64,000 bases of DNA from Microbacteriaceae bacterium. GTDB lineage: Bacteria; Actinomycetota; Actinomycetes; Actinomycetales; Microbacteriaceae. Location: NCBI GenBank assembly GCA_025352325.1, contig JANXTR010000023.1:124001-188000 (forward strand), written 5' to 3'. The first letter of the stretch is position 1. Each line of letters opens with the position of its first letter. Below, piece after piece: positions 30,458 through 40,327 of this stretch. Under the pieces are notes generated by a model that worked only from the letters and a program-made list of their open reading frames with translations, did not search any database and was not told where the DNA came from. A program made the position numbers and the translations under genes.

Positions 30458-32120
30458 GGCGACCGTCGCTTCGCCGTCGGGCGGCGGTCTGGGTCGCGCG
30501 AGCGCCGCCCTCGCCTCCGGCACGCTCGTCTCCCGGGCGCTCGGCTTTGTCAGTGCCGCTGTCCTCGCCTGGACGATCGGCCAGCAGAACCAGGGCGCGA
30601 ACGCCTTCGCCATCGCGAATCAGCTGCCGAACAACATCTACGCGATCATCGCCGGCGGTCTGCTGAGCGCCGTGCTGGTGCCGCAGATCGTGCGCGCGGC
30701 CCACCATCACGACGGCGGGCAGACTTTCGTCAACCGGCTCGTCACGCTCGGGATCGTCGTCTTCCTCGGCGTCACCCTGCTGGCGACGTTGTGCGCACCG
30801 CAGCTGGTGACGCTGTACGCCGGCCAGGGCGGCAGCGCGCTGAAGGGCGATGGCGTCGCCCTTGCGGTGAGCCTCGCGTACTGGTGCCTGCCGCAGATCT
30901 TCTTCTACGCGCTCTACAGCCTGCTCGGCGAGGTCCTCAATGCGCGGGGCGTCTTCGGGCCCTTCACCTGGGCCCCCGTGCTCAACAACGTGGTGGCGAT
31001 CGCGGGGCTCGTCCTGTTCGCCGTGCTCTTCGGGGTCGACCCGGCCCACCGCGATCCCTCAAGCTGGGATGCCGCGAAGGTCGGCCTCCTCGCCGGCAGC
31101 GCGACACTCGGGGTGGCGGCCCAGGCCCTCATCCTGATCGCCTTCTGGCGGCGCACCGGCCTCGGATTCCGCCCAGACTTCCGCTGGCGGGGTGTCGGAC
31201 TCGGCGGTGCGGGCAAGGCAGCGGCCTGGACCTTCGGCATGATCCTGGTCACCCAGCTCGCGGGTATCGTGCAGAGTCAGGTCGCACTCTCGGCTGGCGC
31301 CAACGACCCCTCGGTGGCCGTGCTGCGCACCGCCTGGCTGATCTTCATGCTCCCGCACTCGATCGTGGCGGTGTCCATCGCGACGCCGTACTTCACCCGG
31401 ATGTCTGCGCACGCGCGCGACGAACGCCTCGACTCCGTGCGCAGCGACCTGTCGGGCTCGCTGCGCACGATTATCTTGCTCATCGCCGGAGCGGGCGTCG
31501 CACTCGCCGCCGCGGCCCTCCCTTTCGCGGCTTTCTTCTCGCACGACACCCGCGAGACCCTCGGCATCGGCGGCGTCCTGCTGGCCTACCTCGTCGGTCT
31601 TGTGCCGTTCAGCACCCAGTTCCTGATCCAGCGCACTTTCTACGCGCTCGGCGACACCCGCACGCCGTTCTTCGTGCAGCTGCTACAGTCGTCGCTGTTC
31701 GTCGCCGGTACCCTGACCGTGCTTCTGCTGCCGCAGTCCGCCATCGCGGCGGGCATCGCGATCGTGACCTCGCTGGCGGGGATCGTGCAAGTGCTCGTGC
31801 TCAGCGCGCTGCTGCGGCGACGTCTCGGCGGGATCGACGGGCGCCGCGTCATCCGGCGCTTCGGGGTCTATGCCCTGGCGACGCTCCCCGCGGCGATTAC
31901 GGGACTGCTCGTGCTCTGGGCATTGGGCGGGCTGTCGCCGCTCGGCCAGGCGGGCCAGGCGAGCGGCTTCGCGTACGCGGGCCACGTCGCCGAACTGGTG
32001 TCGGTGGCCATCATCGGGGGCGTCACGCTGATCGTCTATCTGACGGTCCTCTGGCTGGCGCGCGTGCCCGAACTGCACGAGCTGGTGCCTCCGCTGAGAA
32101 GGCTCCTGCGCCGCTCCTGA
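30450..32120 (+). CDS. murJ: MurJ/MviN family lipid II flippase
   Basis: SRALGFVSAAVLAWTIGQQNQGANAFAIANQLPNNIYAIIAGGLLSAVLVPQIVRA. Confidence 0.92.
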   Translation: MTEATVASPSGGGLGRASAALASGTLVSRALGFVSAAVLAWTIGQQNQGANAFAIANQLPNNIYAIIAGGLLSAVLVPQIVRAAHHHDGGQTFVNRLVTLGIVVFLGVTLLATLCAPQLVTLYAGQGGSALKGDGVALAVSLAYWCLPQIFFYALYSLLGEVLNARGVFGPFTWAPVLNNVVAIAGLVLFAVLFGVDPAHRDPSSWDAAKVGLLAGSATLGVAAQALILIAFWRRTGLGFRPDFRWRGVGLGGAGKAAAWTFGMILVTQLAGIVQSQVALSAGANDPSVAVLRTAWLIFMLPHSIVAVSIATPYFTRMSAHARDERLDSVRSDLSGSLRTIILLIAGAGVALAAAALPFAAFFSHDTRETLGIGGVLLAYLVGLVPFSTQFLIQRTFYALGDTRTPFFVQLLQSSLFVAGTLTVLLLPQSAIAAGIAIVTSLAGIVQVLVLSALLRRRLGGIDGRRVIRRFGVYALATLPAAITGLLVLWALGGLSPLGQAGQASGFAYAGHVAELVSVAIIGGVTLIVYLTVLWLARVPELHELVPPLRRLLRRS

Positions 32121-32202
32121 GCGGGAATGCCGCACATCTAGACTTCGTTATGTTTTCTGGCCGCTTCACACGGGTTCGGCCATCTGAAGGAGTTCTGACG
32201 AC

Positions 32203-33174
32203 ATGCGTCAAGTCATCATCGTGGGGTCGGGTCCTGCCGGCTACACCGCCGCCATCTACGCCGCCCGCGCGAACCTGAACCCGCTCGTCATCGCGAGTTC
32301 CGTGGAGTTCGGCGGTGAGCTGATGAAGACGACCGAGGTCGAAAACTTCCCCGGCTTCCCCGACGGCGTCATGGGGCCGGATCTCATGGTCAAGATGCAG
32401 GAGCAGGCCGAGAAGTTCGGGGCCGAGATCGTCTACGACGACGTCACCAAGCTGGAGCTCGAGGGCGACGTCAAGCGCGTCACGCTGGGCAACGGCGATG
32501 TGCACGAGGCGCTCACGATCATCTACGCGACCGGTTCTGCGTACCGCAAGCTCGGCCTCGATGACGAAACCCGCCTGTCAGGTTACGGCGTCTCGTGGTG
32601 CGCCACGTGTGACGGCGCCTTCTTCAAGCAGAAGAAGGTCGCGGTCATCGGCGGCGGCGACTCCGCCCTCGAGGAGGCCACCTTCCTCACCCGCTTCGCC
32701 GACATCGTCTACCTGGTGCACCGCCGCAACAAGCTGCGCGCATCCGCCGCCCTGCAGGACCGCGCCTTCGCCGACCCGAAGATCCAATTCCTCTGGAACA
32801 AAGAGGTCGCGCACGTCTACGGCGACGAGAAGGTCACCGGCATCGGCCTCCTCGACACCGAGACCGGCGAGGAGAAGACCCTCGACGTGACCGGGATGTT
32901 CGTGGCCATCGGTGCCGACCCGCGCACCCACCTCATTCACGACCAGCTCGAGCTGACCGCGGAGGGCACCATCAAGGTCGACGGCCGAAGCTCGCGTACC
33001 AACGTCGAGGGCGTATTCGCGGCCGGCGACGTGATCGACCCGACCTACAAGCAGGCCGCCACGGCCGCCGGGTCGGGGGTCGTAGCGGCGCTCGACGCCG
33101 AGAAGTACCTCGCCGAACTGTCGCCCGAGCTGCTCGCACTGGCCACCACCCCCGCCGAGGCCGCCGCCGTCTAG
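32203..33174 (+). CDS. trxB: Thioredoxin-disulfide reductase
   Basis: VGSGPAGYTAAIYAARANL, redox CATCDG, FAAGDVIDPTYKQA. Confidence 0.97.
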   Translation: MRQVIIVGSGPAGYTAAIYAARANLNPLVIASSVEFGGELMKTTEVENFPGFPDGVMGPDLMVKMQEQAEKFGAEIVYDDVTKLELEGDVKRVTLGNGDVHEALTIIYATGSAYRKLGLDDETRLSGYGVSWCATCDGAFFKQKKVAVIGGGDSALEEATFLTRFADIVYLVHRRNKLRASAALQDRAFADPKIQFLWNKEVAHVYGDEKVTGIGLLDTETGEEKTLDVTGMFVAIGADPRTHLIHDQLELTAEGTIKVDGRSSRTNVEGVFAAGDVIDPTYKQAATAAGSGVVAALDAEKYLAELSPELLALATTPAEAAAV

Positions 33175-33252
33175 ACCCCCCGGGGAATCCTTCGTGGTTC
33201 CCCGCTGTTGCCGTCAACAGATCTCTCATCCCGTTCACGAAAGAAGGAAAAG

Positions 33253-33579
33253 ATGTCCACTGCGAAGGATGTGACCGACGCCACGTTCCAGACCGAGGTG
33301 CTCGACTCGGAGAAGACGATCATGGTCGACTTCTGGGCCGAATGGTGCGGCCCCTGTCGCGCCGTCGGACCGATCCTCGACCAGATCGCCGCGGAGCACT
33401 CCGAGAAGCTCTCGATCGTGAAGCTCAACGTCGACGACAACCCCGAGACCGCCATGAAGTACGGGATCACCTCGATCCCGGCCATGAAGGTCTACCGCGG
33501 CGGCGAGGTCGTCAAGACCGTCATCGGCGCCAAGCCGAAGCCTGCCCTCGAGGCCGACCTGGCCGAGTTTCTGGCGTAG
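33253..33579 (+). CDS. trxA: Thioredoxin
   Basis: MVDFWAEWCGPCRAVGPILDQIA. Confidence 0.97.
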   Translation: MSTAKDVTDATFQTEVLDSEKTIMVDFWAEWCGPCRAVGPILDQIAAEHSEKLSIVKLNVDDNPETAMKYGITSIPAMKVYRGGEVVKTVIGAKPKPALEADLAEFLA

Positions 33580-33594
33580 CCACCAGCTCTCGAG

Positions 33595-33623
33595 AGCCCC
33601 GCGTCCTGATCGGATGCGGGGCT
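33595..33623. terminator. Rho-independent-type hairpin 3' of trxA
   Basis: AGCCCCGCGTCC-TGATC-GGATGCGGGGCT followed by TT. Confidence 0.75.
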
Positions 33624-33649
33624 TTCGCATTCCCCGCGCTCCCACTCGG

Positions 33650-34306
33650 TCAGTCGTGCTGCCACGCCGTCGCCGCGATGCGGGTGTGCGAGGTCATGTC
33701 CCAGGACGCCACCAGAGCGATCCGTGGCACGCCGGCGTATGCCGCGACGTGGACCGCGCCGATCGCCGTGCGGCCGTCGGTGGCGTCCCACCCAAGCACG
33801 CAGGCCGCGCCGCCTCCCGGGGAGATGATCACGGCCGACGGCTCCGGGTCGGTCGCCATGAACGAGCTCCCGTGCACGATCTCGAGCGGGACCTCGCCTC
33901 CGTGGACATCCGCGACCGCGACATCCGGGTAACCGTCAAGCACGCAGGGTGAGCTGCCGACGTTCGTGGCTCGAAGCACCGCCTCCCGATGCCCCGTCGC
34001 CGCGTCGGCCCCCTCGATCACGATCGAGAGGCTGCCGGCCGGGCACCAATCCGAGCCGATCGGTGCCTCCGCGGCCACGATGTCGGCGGGCGGCGTCGCG
34101 GGACGGCCCGAGTCCGACTGTGCGGGCGAGGTCGTGAGATCGGGCGCCCGGCTGGGCGACGCTGCGGCACCCGCCACCGCCGCTGGACCCGAGGATGCGG
34201 CATCCGATGCGGGCTGGACGGCAGCCACAGCCGCCACCGCGACCGCTCCCGCGACGAGCACGAGAATGGTTACGACAGCGAATCCGGCGCCTCGAGGATT
34301 CGTCAT
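33650..34306 (-). CDS. DUF4232-like exported protein
   Basis: N-terminal TM, C-terminal LRATNVGSSPCVLDGYPDVAVADVHG... Confidence 0.7.
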   Translation of the reverse strand: MTNPRGAGFAVVTILVLVAGAVAVAAVAAVQPASDAASSGPAAVAGAAASPSRAPDLTTSPAQSDSGRPATPPADIVAAEAPIGSDWCPAGSLSIVIEGADAATGHREAVLRATNVGSSPCVLDGYPDVAVADVHGGEVPLEIVHGSSFMATDPEPSAVIISPGGGAACVLGWDATDGRTAIGAVHVAAYAGVPRIALVASWDMTSHTRIAATAWQHD

Positions 34307-34399
34307 CACGGCTACGAGTCTACGGTTGGCCCGATCGGGGCGGCGATTACCCGGTCGGGTGCGGATACCCTTGTGCGATATCCGAGGGAACGGGTCGAT

Positions 34400-35704
34400 A
34401 TGGAACAGGCGCAGGGCAACAATCTCGACAAGTGGTATTCCCACTACGCCGAACGCACCGCAGGGCTCAGCGTCTCCGAGGTGCGAGCCCTCTTCGCCGT
34501 CGCCAGCCGCCCCGAGGTCGTCTCGTTGGCCGGTGGAATGCCATTCGTGTCCGCCCTGCCGCAGGAGCTGATGCTCGACGCCGTCGACCGCACCATCCGC
34601 GAGCAGGCTTCCGTGGCCCTGCAGTACGGATCGGGCCAGGGCTCGCCCAAACTGCGGGAGCAGATCCTGGATGTGATGGCTCTCGAAGGCATCCGGGCCT
34701 CCGTCGACGACGTGGTCGTCACGACCGGTTCGCAGCACGCCCTGGAGCTTGTCTCCAAGCTGTTCCTCGACCCCGGCGACGTCGTGATCGCCGAGGGTCC
34801 CAGCTATGTCACCGCTCTGGTGGTGTTCCGCAGCTTCCAGGCGGATATCGCGCACGTCGACATGGACGAGTTCGGCCTGATCCCCCAGTCGTTGCGCGAG
34901 ACGATCGCGCGTCTGCGGGAGGAGGAACGCACGATCAAGTTCCTCTACACGATCCCCTCGTTCCAGAACCCGATGGGCGTCACCCTGAGCTGGGAACGAC
35001 GCATGGAGGTGCTCGAGATCGCGCGGGACAACGACATCCTGGTGGTCGAAGACAATCCGTACGGCCTGCTGTACTTCGACCAGGCCCCGCCGCAGGCGAT
35101 GCGCTCGGTCGACGAGGACGGCGTGATCTATCTCGGCACCTTCTCGAAGACCCTCGCGCCGGGCCTCCGCGTCGGATGGGCGGTCGCCCCCCACGCCATT
35201 CGCGAGAAGCTCATTCTCGCGAACGAGGCCGCCGTGCTCTCACCCAGCTCGTTCTCGCAGGCCGTGATCTCGCAGTACCTGTCGACCGCCGACTGGAAGG
35301 GGCAGATCGACACCTTCCGAGGCGTCTATCGAGAGCGGCGCGATGCGATGCTCGGCGCCCTGCAGGAGCAGTTGCCGACCCTGACGTGGACCGTGCCGAA
35401 TGGTGGCTTCTACGTCTGGGTCACCCTGCCGAATCACATGGACTCCAAAGCCATGCTGCCGCGCGCCGTGAAAGAGCTCGTCGCCTACACGCCGGGCACC
35501 GCGTTCTATGCGGATGGCGGCGGGCGCAACGCGATGCGACTGTCCTTCTGCTTCCCGGCGCCCGACTTCATCCGGGAGGGAATCCGCCGCCTCGCGATCG
35601 TGATCAACGGCGAGATGAGCCTCCTCACCGAGTTCGCGCAGACCGGTCCGCTCGCGGTGCAGCCCGTGCAGCGCCAGGGCGTTCTGCCCCCGAGTGTCGG
35701 CTGA
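34400..35704 (+). CDS. PLP-dependent aminotransferase family protein (fold type I)
   Basis: SVSEVRALFAVASRPEVVSLAGGMPF; YTIPSFQNPMGVTLS; LGTFSKTLAPGLRVGW. Confidence 0.88.
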   Translation: MEQAQGNNLDKWYSHYAERTAGLSVSEVRALFAVASRPEVVSLAGGMPFVSALPQELMLDAVDRTIREQASVALQYGSGQGSPKLREQILDVMALEGIRASVDDVVVTTGSQHALELVSKLFLDPGDVVIAEGPSYVTALVVFRSFQADIAHVDMDEFGLIPQSLRETIARLREEERTIKFLYTIPSFQNPMGVTLSWERRMEVLEIARDNDILVVEDNPYGLLYFDQAPPQAMRSVDEDGVIYLGTFSKTLAPGLRVGWAVAPHAIREKLILANEAAVLSPSSFSQAVISQYLSTADWKGQIDTFRGVYRERRDAMLGALQEQLPTLTWTVPNGGFYVWVTLPNHMDSKAMLPRAVKELVAYTPGTAFYADGGGRNAMRLSFCFPAPDFIREGIRRLAIVINGEMSLLTEFAQTGPLAVQPVQRQGVLPPSVG

Positions 35705-36665
35705 AAACGTGTCTGATCAGCAATTACGTATCGTCGTTCTGTCCGGCGGCATCTCGCACGAGCGGGACGTGTCGCTACGCTCCGGTCGGCGGGTCGCCGA
35801 CAGCCTCGCCGAGCACGGCGTCAAGGTGGAGCTGCGGGATCCGGATGCCAGACTGCTCGCCGCGTTGCGGGCAGACCGCCCAGACGTCATCTGGCCCGCC
35901 CTGCACGGGGCGTCGGGCGAGGACGGCGCACTGCGCGGACTGCTCGAATTCCTCGGCATCCCGTTCGTCGGCTCCCACGCCGATGCCGCCCGCCTCGCGT
36001 GGGACAAGCCGATCGCCAAGATCATCGTCGGGCGGGCGGGCGTCGCCACCCCGCGATCCATCACCCTCCCCCGCGACGCCTTCCGCGAGCTCGGCGCCGA
36101 CGCGGTGTTCGAGGCGATCGCCGACGAGCTGCCGGTACCGCTGGTCGTGAAACCGGCACAGGGCGGCTCGGCTCAGGGCGTCACGATCGTCGAGGACCGC
36201 GCCAACCTCCCCCGCGCCATGGTCGACGCCTACACCTACGGGGATGTCGCGCTCGTCGAGCAGCAGATCACCGGCACCGAGATCGCGGTCGGCATCATCG
36301 ACACCGGAGACGGCCCCGTCGCCCTCCCGGCCGTCGAGATCGAGCCGCTGTCGGGCGTGTACAGTTTCGAGGCGCGCTACAACGCCGGTGAGACGCGCTT
36401 CTATGTGCCGGCCCGGATCGCCCCCGAGGTCGCGGATGCCGCGGCGCAGGCCGCGCTGACCGCGCATCGTGCGCTCGGCCTCCGTCACCTATCGCGTGTC
36501 GACCTCATCGTGGACGGCGCCGGGACTCCCTGGTTCCTCGAGGCGAACGTGCTGCCCGGCCTCACCGAGACCTCCCTGCTCCCGCAGGCGCTCGAGGCGG
36601 CAGGCCACGACCTCGGCTGGGTCTATCAGGCGCTGGCCGAGGCTGCGATCCGCGACAACGCGTAG
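35694..36665 (+). CDS. D-alanine--D-alanine ligase family ATP-grasp protein
   Basis: VLSGGISHERDVSLRSGRRVADSL; PLVVKPAQGGSAQGVTIV; FLEANVLPGLTETSLLPQA. Confidence 0.88.
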   Translation: MSAENVSDQQLRIVVLSGGISHERDVSLRSGRRVADSLAEHGVKVELRDPDARLLAALRADRPDVIWPALHGASGEDGALRGLLEFLGIPFVGSHADAARLAWDKPIAKIIVGRAGVATPRSITLPRDAFRELGADAVFEAIADELPVPLVVKPAQGGSAQGVTIVEDRANLPRAMVDAYTYGDVALVEQQITGTEIAVGIIDTGDGPVALPAVEIEPLSGVYSFEARYNAGETRFYVPARIAPEVADAAAQAALTAHRALGLRHLSRVDLIVDGAGTPWFLEANVLPGLTETSLLPQALEAAGHDLGWVYQALAEAAIRDNA

Positions 36666-36784
36666 CCGCGCGTCGCAGAGCACTCGCCATCCGGCACGTC
36701 TCACCCGGCATCCTCGGGTGCGCCCTACCCGGCTTCCCCGGCGCGCGTGCGACTTTTCGGTGCGCTAGCCAAGAGAAGTGCTGG

Positions 36785-37747
36785 TCAGCGACCTAATTCA
36801 CCTGCGACGCCGAGGTCGCTCATGATCCGGTTGAGGTCGCCGACGGTCGCGAAGTCGATCGTGATCGTGCCCTTGCTCGCACCGAGCGCGATCTTCACCC
36901 GGGTGTTGAGGCGGTCCCCGAGCCGTTCGGCCAGGTCGTCCAGGTGATGCTGGCGTCTCCCGGCGCTCGGCTTGCTGGTCTTCGGCTTCGCGGGTGAGAC
37001 CTGACTGGCCGCAGCCTCGGCGGCGCGCACCGACAGGTCCTCGTTGACGATCTTGTCGGCGAGGCGATCCATGGCTTGCACGTCGCCGACCGACAGGATC
37101 GCCCGCGCATGGCCCGCGGTGAGCACGCCGGCCGCCACGCGGCGTTGGATGCCCTCCGGCAAGCGCAGCAGGCGCAGCGTGTTCGTGATCTGCGGACGCG
37201 AGCGCCCGATCCGCTCGGCAAGCTGCTCCTGGGTGATCCCGAAATCGGCGAGGAGCTGCTGGTAGGCGGATGCCTCCTCGAGCGGATTGAGCTCGGCGCG
37301 ATGGAGGTTCTCGAGCAGAGCGTCTCGCAGCATGTCGTCGTCCGCGGTGTTCTTGACGACGGCGGGAATGGATGCCAGCCCCGCAGCCTTGCTCGCCCTC
37401 AGACGCCGCTCGCCCATGATGAGCTCGTACTGCGGCTCGCCGGCGACCGCACCGGGACGGGGGCGGACCACGATCGGCTGGAGCACCCCGAACTCGCGGA
37501 CCGAGACGATCAGCTCGTTGAGCTCCTGCTCGCGGAACTCACTCCGCGGCTGCTGCGGATTGGGGACGATGTCGTCGGGGGACAGGTTGGCCAGACGCGC
37601 GCCGGGAACCTCGACCAGACCTTCCACGGTCTCCTGGGCTCTGTGTGCCGGGAAGAACACGTCGACAGGACGCTCGCCCTCCTCCGCCGTGGGGATGAGG
37701 GCGCCGATTCCGCGGCCCAGTCCGGTGCGCTTGGGGGCCGCGGCCAT
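36785..37747 (-). CDS. parB: Chromosome partitioning protein ParB
   Basis: RTGLGRGIGALIP; IVVRPRPGAVAGEPQYELIMGERRLRASKAAG; HTH EEQLAERIGRSRPQITNTLRLL. Confidence 0.96.
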   Translation of the reverse strand: MAAAPKRTGLGRGIGALIPTAEEGERPVDVFFPAHRAQETVEGLVEVPGARLANLSPDDIVPNPQQPRSEFREQELNELIVSVREFGVLQPIVVRPRPGAVAGEPQYELIMGERRLRASKAAGLASIPAVVKNTADDDMLRDALLENLHRAELNPLEEASAYQQLLADFGITQEQLAERIGRSRPQITNTLRLLRLPEGIQRRVAAGVLTAGHARAILSVGDVQAMDRLADKIVNEDLSVRAAEAAASQVSPAKPKTSKPSAGRRQHHLDDLAERLGDRLNTRVKIALGASKGTITIDFATVGDLNRIMSDLGVAGELGR

Positions 37748-38859
37748 CAGTACTGTCCTTCGTGCTCGGTGGGCGGAGTGACCGGCCCGATCGTGGACCC
37801 GGCGGCGGGGCCCGTGATTGGCCCAGTGACAGCGGCTGGTGCGTCAGTCGGCGCCGAGGCCGGCGGAGCAGCCGGCGACGCCGGAGTCGTTCCGTGCTGC
37901 GCGGCGGGCGCGCGCTCATCGGCACCCGGGACCCAGGTCGCAATAGGAGCGGCGGGCGGAGCCACCGACGCGCCCGGCTCTCCCCGACGCGCGATCTCGG
38001 CGGCGGCCTCGCGGTACGACAGCGAGCCGGGCGAGTTCGTGTCGTAACTGATCACACTCTGGCCGTAACTGGGCGCCTCGGAGATGCGCACCGAGCGGGG
38101 AATCAGCGCCCGCAGCGTCTCGGCGGGGAAATGCTCGCGCACCTCATTGACCACCTGGTTGGCCAGATTCGTGCGCGAGTCGTACATCGTCAGCAGAATC
38201 GTGGAGACCGCGAGGTCCGGATTCAGGTGACGCTCGATGAGCTTGATGTTGCTGAGCAGCTGGCTCAGTCCCTCGAGCGCGTAGTACTCGCACTGGATCG
38301 GGATCAGCACCTCGCGCGCCGCGACGAAGGCGTTAATCGTGAGCAGTCCGAGCGACGGCGGGCAGTCGATGAAAACGTAGTGGAACAGTTCGGGCGCATC
38401 GCGCAGGAACTCCGTGAGGGAGCCGCGCAGGCGCTGCTCGCGCGCGACGAGGGAGACGAGCTCAATCTCCGCCCCGGCCAGATGAATGGTGGCCGGGATG
38501 CAGGAAAGGCCAGGGGACTCCGGGGAGATCTGGACGACATCTGCCATCGGGACGTCGTTGATCAGCACGTCGTAGACGCTGAGCGTTTCCGCACGGTGCT
38601 CGACGCCGAGTGCGGTCGACGCGTTGCCCTGCGGATCCAGGTCGATCACCAGCACCCGCGCGCCGGCCTTCGCGAGTGCCGCGGCCAGATTCACAGTGGT
38701 CGTGGTCTTACCGACGCCGCCCTTCTGGTTCGCGACCGTGAAGATGCGGGTGCGCTCGGGGAGTGGGAGGCGCTCCGCCGCGAGGGCCAGGCGGCGGCGG
38801 GCCAGATCAGCGATCTCGCGCGCGAGCGGGGTCTCGTCGTAGCGGTTCTCGGTGCTCAC
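37747..38859 (-). CDS. parA: Chromosome partitioning ATPase ParA
   Basis: ANQKGGVGKTTTTVNLAAALA; DLDPQGNASTALGV; Pro/Ala-rich C-terminal tail. Confidence 0.96.
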   Translation of the reverse strand: MSTENRYDETPLAREIADLARRRLALAAERLPLPERTRIFTVANQKGGVGKTTTTVNLAAALAKAGARVLVIDLDPQGNASTALGVEHRAETLSVYDVLINDVPMADVVQISPESPGLSCIPATIHLAGAEIELVSLVAREQRLRGSLTEFLRDAPELFHYVFIDCPPSLGLLTINAFVAAREVLIPIQCEYYALEGLSQLLSNIKLIERHLNPDLAVSTILLTMYDSRTNLANQVVNEVREHFPAETLRALIPRSVRISEAPSYGQSVISYDTNSPGSLSYREAAAEIARRGEPGASVAPPAAPIATWVPGADERAPAAQHGTTPASPAAPPASAPTDAPAAVTGPITGPAAGSTIGPVTPPTEHEGQY

Positions 38860-38880
38860 TGAAACGGAATCCCTCTCGGA

Positions 38881-38896
38881 TGTTTCACGTGAAACA
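38881..38896. promoter_or_regulatory. parS site 1
   Basis: Perfect TGTTTCACGTGAAACA. Confidence 0.96.
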
Positions 38897-38951
38897 TCGC
38901 TGTTCTGCGTGCGGTGGCGTGGCGAACGCGGCGCGGAGCCGGTGCCGAAGA

Positions 38952-39569
38952 TCAGTCCACTGTAGCCCGAAAGACGCGGGTGACCTCGGGCACGATCCCC
39001 TCGCCAAGAACGAGCACCTCGACGTCCCGCAAGTGCGCGGCGCGAATCTGTTTCGCGGCAGCCAGCACCTCGTCACCTACCCGCGCACCCTTCATGAACA
39101 CCAGCTCGCCGCCACGTTTCACCAGCGGCGCGGTGATCGGGATCAGCTTCGACAGGGCCGAGACCGCGCGCGCGGTGACCTGGTCGAGCCGTTCAATCAG
39201 CGGGGCATCCTCCGCTCGCGCGCGCTCGACCGTGACGTTCAGGAGCCCGAGGCGTGCGGATTCTTCGCGCAACCAGTCCACACGACGCTCCATCGGCTCG
39301 ACGAGCACGAATGACACATCCGGGCGAGCGATCGCGAGCACGAGCCCGGGCAGCCCTGCGCCGCTGCCGATATCGCCCACCAGCCCCGGACGGAGCAGGG
39401 GGGCGGGAAGCACGCAGTTCAGGATGTGGCGCGACCAGAGGCGATCAGCCTCGAGGGGGCCGATCAGCCCGAGCCGTTCCCCGCGTGATCCGAGCTCACG
39501 AGCGAAGTCACGGGCCACCTCGATCCGATCTCCGAACAGGGATGCCGCGGCTGCGGGCTCAGTCTCCAT
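38952..39569 (-). CDS. rsmG: 16S rRNA (guanine527-N7)-methyltransferase RsmG
   Basis: DIGSGAGLPGLVLAIARPDVSFVLVEPMERRVDWL. Confidence 0.95.
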   Translation of the reverse strand: METEPAAAASLFGDRIEVARDFARELGSRGERLGLIGPLEADRLWSRHILNCVLPAPLLRPGLVGDIGSGAGLPGLVLAIARPDVSFVLVEPMERRVDWLREESARLGLLNVTVERARAEDAPLIERLDQVTARAVSALSKLIPITAPLVKRGGELVFMKGARVGDEVLAAAKQIRAAHLRDVEVLVLGEGIVPEVTRVFRATVD

Positions 39570-39599
39570 CAGCGAATCCCACCGCGAGTTGACCGTCGA

Positions 39600-39615
39600 T
39601 GTTTCACGTGAAACA
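39600..39615. promoter_or_regulatory. parS site 2
   Basis: Perfect TGTTTCACGTGAAACA. Confidence 0.96.
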
Positions 39616-39655
39616 TCGACGGACCGGAGCCGACAAGGTCAGAGCGAGTGTGAGA

Positions 39656-39671
39656 TGTTTCACGTGAAACA
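39656..39671. promoter_or_regulatory. parS site 3
   Basis: Perfect TGTTTCACGTGAAACA. Confidence 0.96.
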
Positions 39672-39682
39672 TCGACGCCCAC

Positions 39683-40327
39683 TTACGCTCCAGCGGGCTT
39701 GCTGATGACCGTGTGGCGGTCGCGACCCTCGCCCTCGGACTCCGAGGCGAAACCGCGCTCAGCCACGATGTCGTGCACGATTTTGCGCTCGTAGCTCGAC
39801 ATCGGAGGCAGGGACGCTGACCCGGCGCCCTCTTTAAGGCGGGCGACTGCACGGTCCACCAGCGTGGCGAGCTCAGATGCGCGCTGATCGCGCGATCCAC
39901 CGATGTCGAGAATCAGGCGCGAAAAGCGTCCGGTCTTGTTCTGCACTGCCAGACGAGCCAGCTCCTGCAGGGCCGCCACGGTGTCCGGCTTCGACAGCAG
40001 ACGCAGATTCGCGCCCTCCGTTGCGGTCACGGAGACGTAAGCGCGGCCAGACTTCGCGTCGATGTCAATGTCACCATCGATGTCAGTGATGTCAAGAAGT
40101 TCCTCGATATAGTCGGCGGCGATGTCTCCCTCATCCACGAGGTCTTGGGCGCTCAGGGTCTCGCCGTCGACGACCGCAACGACCGCGTCATCGCCCTCGG
40201 CGCTGGCTCTGGCGGCGCCCGTCGTGTCCACCGTGTCGAGCTCCGTATCGAGCTCCGGGGCGGCCATGTCGGTGTCGGTCTGCCCGGTGTCGGTCTGATT
40301 GGTCTGCGTCTGGGTCACGTCACTCAC
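39683..40327 (-). CDS. Jag/KhpB family R3H-domain RNA-binding protein
   Basis: C-terminal LPPMSSYERKIVHDIVAERGFASESEGEGRDRHTVISKP; GTG start overlapping yidC stop. Confidence 0.88.
   Translation of the reverse strand: MSDVTQTQTNQTDTGQTDTDMAAPELDTELDTVDTTGAARASAEGDDAVVAVVDGETLSAQDLVDEGDIAADYIEELLDITDIDGDIDIDAKSGRAYVSVTATEGANLRLLSKPDTVAALQELARLAVQNKTGRFSRLILDIGGSRDQRASELATLVDRAVARLKEGAGSASLPPMSSYERKIVHDIVAERGFASESEGEGRDRHTVISKPAGA

Noticed and set aside
29279-30613. 444-aa minus-strand ORF
   Set aside because: Antisense of the DUF6049-like gene
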